Part shown: one piece after another, positions 62,160 through 64,000 of the stretch | How positions within the stretch are numbered: position 1 is the stretch's first letter | Layout of the letters: every line of letters begins with the position of its first letter | Origin: Acridotheres tristis | Lineage: Eukaryota; Chordata; Aves; Passeriformes; Sturnidae | Direction of reading: 5' to 3' | NCBI GenBank assembly: GCA_037013685.1 | Contig: CM072885.1 | Location: 23,431,584 to 23,495,583 of the forward strand | DNA length: 64,000 bases | Made by a program: the position numbers and the translations under genes | Notes under the pieces: model-generated | Database searches by the model: none | What the model was told of the DNA's origin: nothing | The model's input: only the letters and a program-made list of their open reading frames with translations

Positions 62160-64000
62160 ATCCTGGAAGCAGAGATGGCACTTTGTGACTATTAGGATGA
62201 TTTTGAGAGGTTTTGGGGTTTTTTTTCTGTGAGGAAAAAAGAGTAAAATGGTTCAATAAAGTCACTTTTTCTGAAGACCACAGAAGTTCTGTGGTTGTCA
62301 TACCTAAGACCACAGGTCTTATCCTTGCCACATAAACTTTTTTCAAATGCATCTTCTCTCCAGCATGTTCAACTCAGTGATAATGTAACGATTTGAATAG
62401 CATTTAAACAGCAAATTAGCTATTTTTAAAGTTTCCTGAAGTGTACCATACCAATATTAATACTTTTATAGCAGGAACTCCTGGTAGCAGTGAAGCTTTG
62501 ATCTTTGTCCATGAGGCTTTCTTTGCTTAAGAGCATTTGCCACCTTTAAAAACAAGCAAAAAAACCTCCCAAAAATTCCATGTGGTTAGCCAAAAATCCA
62601 TGTCCTATGTGAGAACATGTTAAAATGTGACTTCACCTGATCATTATTCTTCAAAATTATTTTTCTGCATGCATTTCTGAAGAAAATAGGATATCTTATG
62701 AATGCTATAGTTTTTTTAAGTACTCAGAAATAGTAGTAGAAGAACATTAGCACAGTTAACTTCCCTCAGAGGTGAAATGTGTTTAACCCACTGCATCCTT
62801 CATTTTGACCATCTGGCTGAGGTCCCTCTACTAATGACTAATTTCTTTTAGCCCCCAGGCTTTTACCTGTTTGCAGCCAGGTAAAGCATAAAGAAAACAA
62901 AGTAACCCTAATGTGTAGTCCAAAAATAGTATTCTGAGCTGTAGAACAAAGCAAGTTGCAATTTTTGTAAAGATTTGGCAGGAAAGGAAAGTTGTATGAT
63001 TTCTAAATTCTTTTTGAATCTGACAGATGGGGGTATCATTTTTCAGCATTAAGTCATCTTATACTTTCTAGCTATAGTTATAATACTTTTCTGAGAGGCA
63101 TTTCATAATTTATTCGCTGACAGCAGTTATCACAGCTGTCTGCCAGATGAAGATTTTTCTCAGCACTTAAAGAAACAGTTGCTCCATTTTAAGTGGGGCC
63201 AGCTCTGGATTTCAAAAAAAAGAAGCAGGCGGGCCACGGGTGCATTGTTATAGCTCCAAGCCTGCTGTTGTCTCTCCTGTTTGCTGAGAAGGTCGGTGAG
63301 AGGGCTAGCATGTATCAAATGTGGGGGAGGAAGTAGGGAACAGCCTCAAATACATCATAATGAGATTGTGAGATCAGGCAGAAAACACGGTGAATAATGA
63401 ACTCATTTCCCTGCAGTTACAGCATAAAAGGCAAAGATGATGAATAACCACAAATGCTGCTGTTTTCAAGACCTGGACAAAAGACAGTTCTTTAGACAAC
63501 TGATAGGGTTACATCCAAAAAAAGGTTGAACCTCTTTTCCTTATTAGAAACATAATTGTGTTCAATAGTGATGATATAAGATGGCTGAGAGCTGGCTGTG
63601 ATTTGAGGGAGGGAAAGGAATTATACGAAAGTTTGTCCTTGACTTATAGGGGATTGGGAAGAAAAGGGTTTGGGTTTTGGTGAAGAAGTTCAGCAGCAAA
63701 ATCTTTTGCCACCAGAATTGGCTGGATCTCTGCAATTAGTTCTGAGCTTCCTGTGTCTGCAGTGTGGTGACAGAAATAGCACACCTCTCTCCAAATCAGT
63801 GGACAATGATGAATGTTCAGCATATTTAAATTGGGTAATATTAAAATGTAAGATTAGCTGTTTGATGGAAAAACAGTATGTAACTTGCATAGTGAGAAGA
63901 GAGGGGGGAAAAAAGAAATTCTGACCACAAGAGACCTTGAAGCAAGAACTGAAATGTTGATTTAGTGTTGCAGCACCTTGTTCTGCAATTCCTGCAGCTC

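Larger units (their letters stand above)
21354..64000 (+). other. BICD1: BICD1 intron 1 (5' part; acceptor beyond window)
   Basis: Everything after the donor appears intronic. No further stretch encodes the expected continuation of the BICD coiled coil, and no other protein family is recognisable. The intron therefore exceeds 42.6 kb, consistent with the very long first intron known for mammalian BICD1. It is AT-rich, with CR1 and LTR insertions annotated separately. Both LTRs and the best-preserved CR1 in its second half lie antisense to the gene, as is common for elements tolerated in introns because they offer fewer sense poly(A) and splice signals. Confidence 0.85.
59591..64000 (+). other. 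intron 1, last 4.4 kb of the window
   Basis: AT-rich intron with small tandem repeats at 60220-60259 and 62129-62159. The stretch 63090-63330 is even-textured, with CAGCTG-type E-box and ATTTA-rich sites, and might be a conserved element, but this is unsupported. No BICD1 exon 2 is visible before the window ends. Confidence 0.4.

Overview
The window looks like nuclear DNA of a bird, probably a passerine. It is AT-rich and intron-like, has one sharp CpG island, and its interspersed repeats are mostly 3' ends of CR1 LINEs plus short solo LTRs of endogenous retroviruses. No bacterial or viral gene organisation is present: no ribosome binding sites, no operons, no CRISPR array and no tRNA or rRNA gene that I can recognise. 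Apart from one exon, the open frames are short and are not supported as genes.

The only confident gene is the first coding exon of BICD1 (Bicaudal D homolog 1, a dynein-dynactin cargo adaptor). It lies at 21141-21353 on the + strand and encodes residues 1-71, including the AAEYG CC1-box. It ends in a canonical GAG|GTGAGC splice donor. A TATA-less CpG-island promoter and a GC-rich 5' leader precede it (about 20430-21560 overall).

Layout: 1-20400 is gene-free upstream sequence holding a CR1 tail (245-490), a possible LTR (2181-2514), an inverted CR1 tail (2755-2939) and a well-bounded solo LTR (10933-11527) with a perfect 6-bp target duplication. 20430-21560 is the promoter, 5' leader and exon 1. 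From 21354 to the window end is BICD1 intron 1. No exon 2 is visible, so this intron exceeds 42.6 kb. It contains a composite of CR1 pieces (26195-27590), an antisense CR1 (45039-45497), two antisense solo LTRs close together (49655-50231 and 50407-50649), an old CR1-like ORF2/3' relic (58480-59590), and a few hairpins, tandem repeats and homopolymer runs.

I did not find a new biological system. The items most worth a second look are the boundary-defined LTRs, the ATG-free, stop-free frame upstream of the BICD1 start, the promoter G-quadruplex motif, a perfect 14-bp-stem hairpin at 56806-56838, and a protein-like minus-strand open frame at 36018-36425 that is probably chance.
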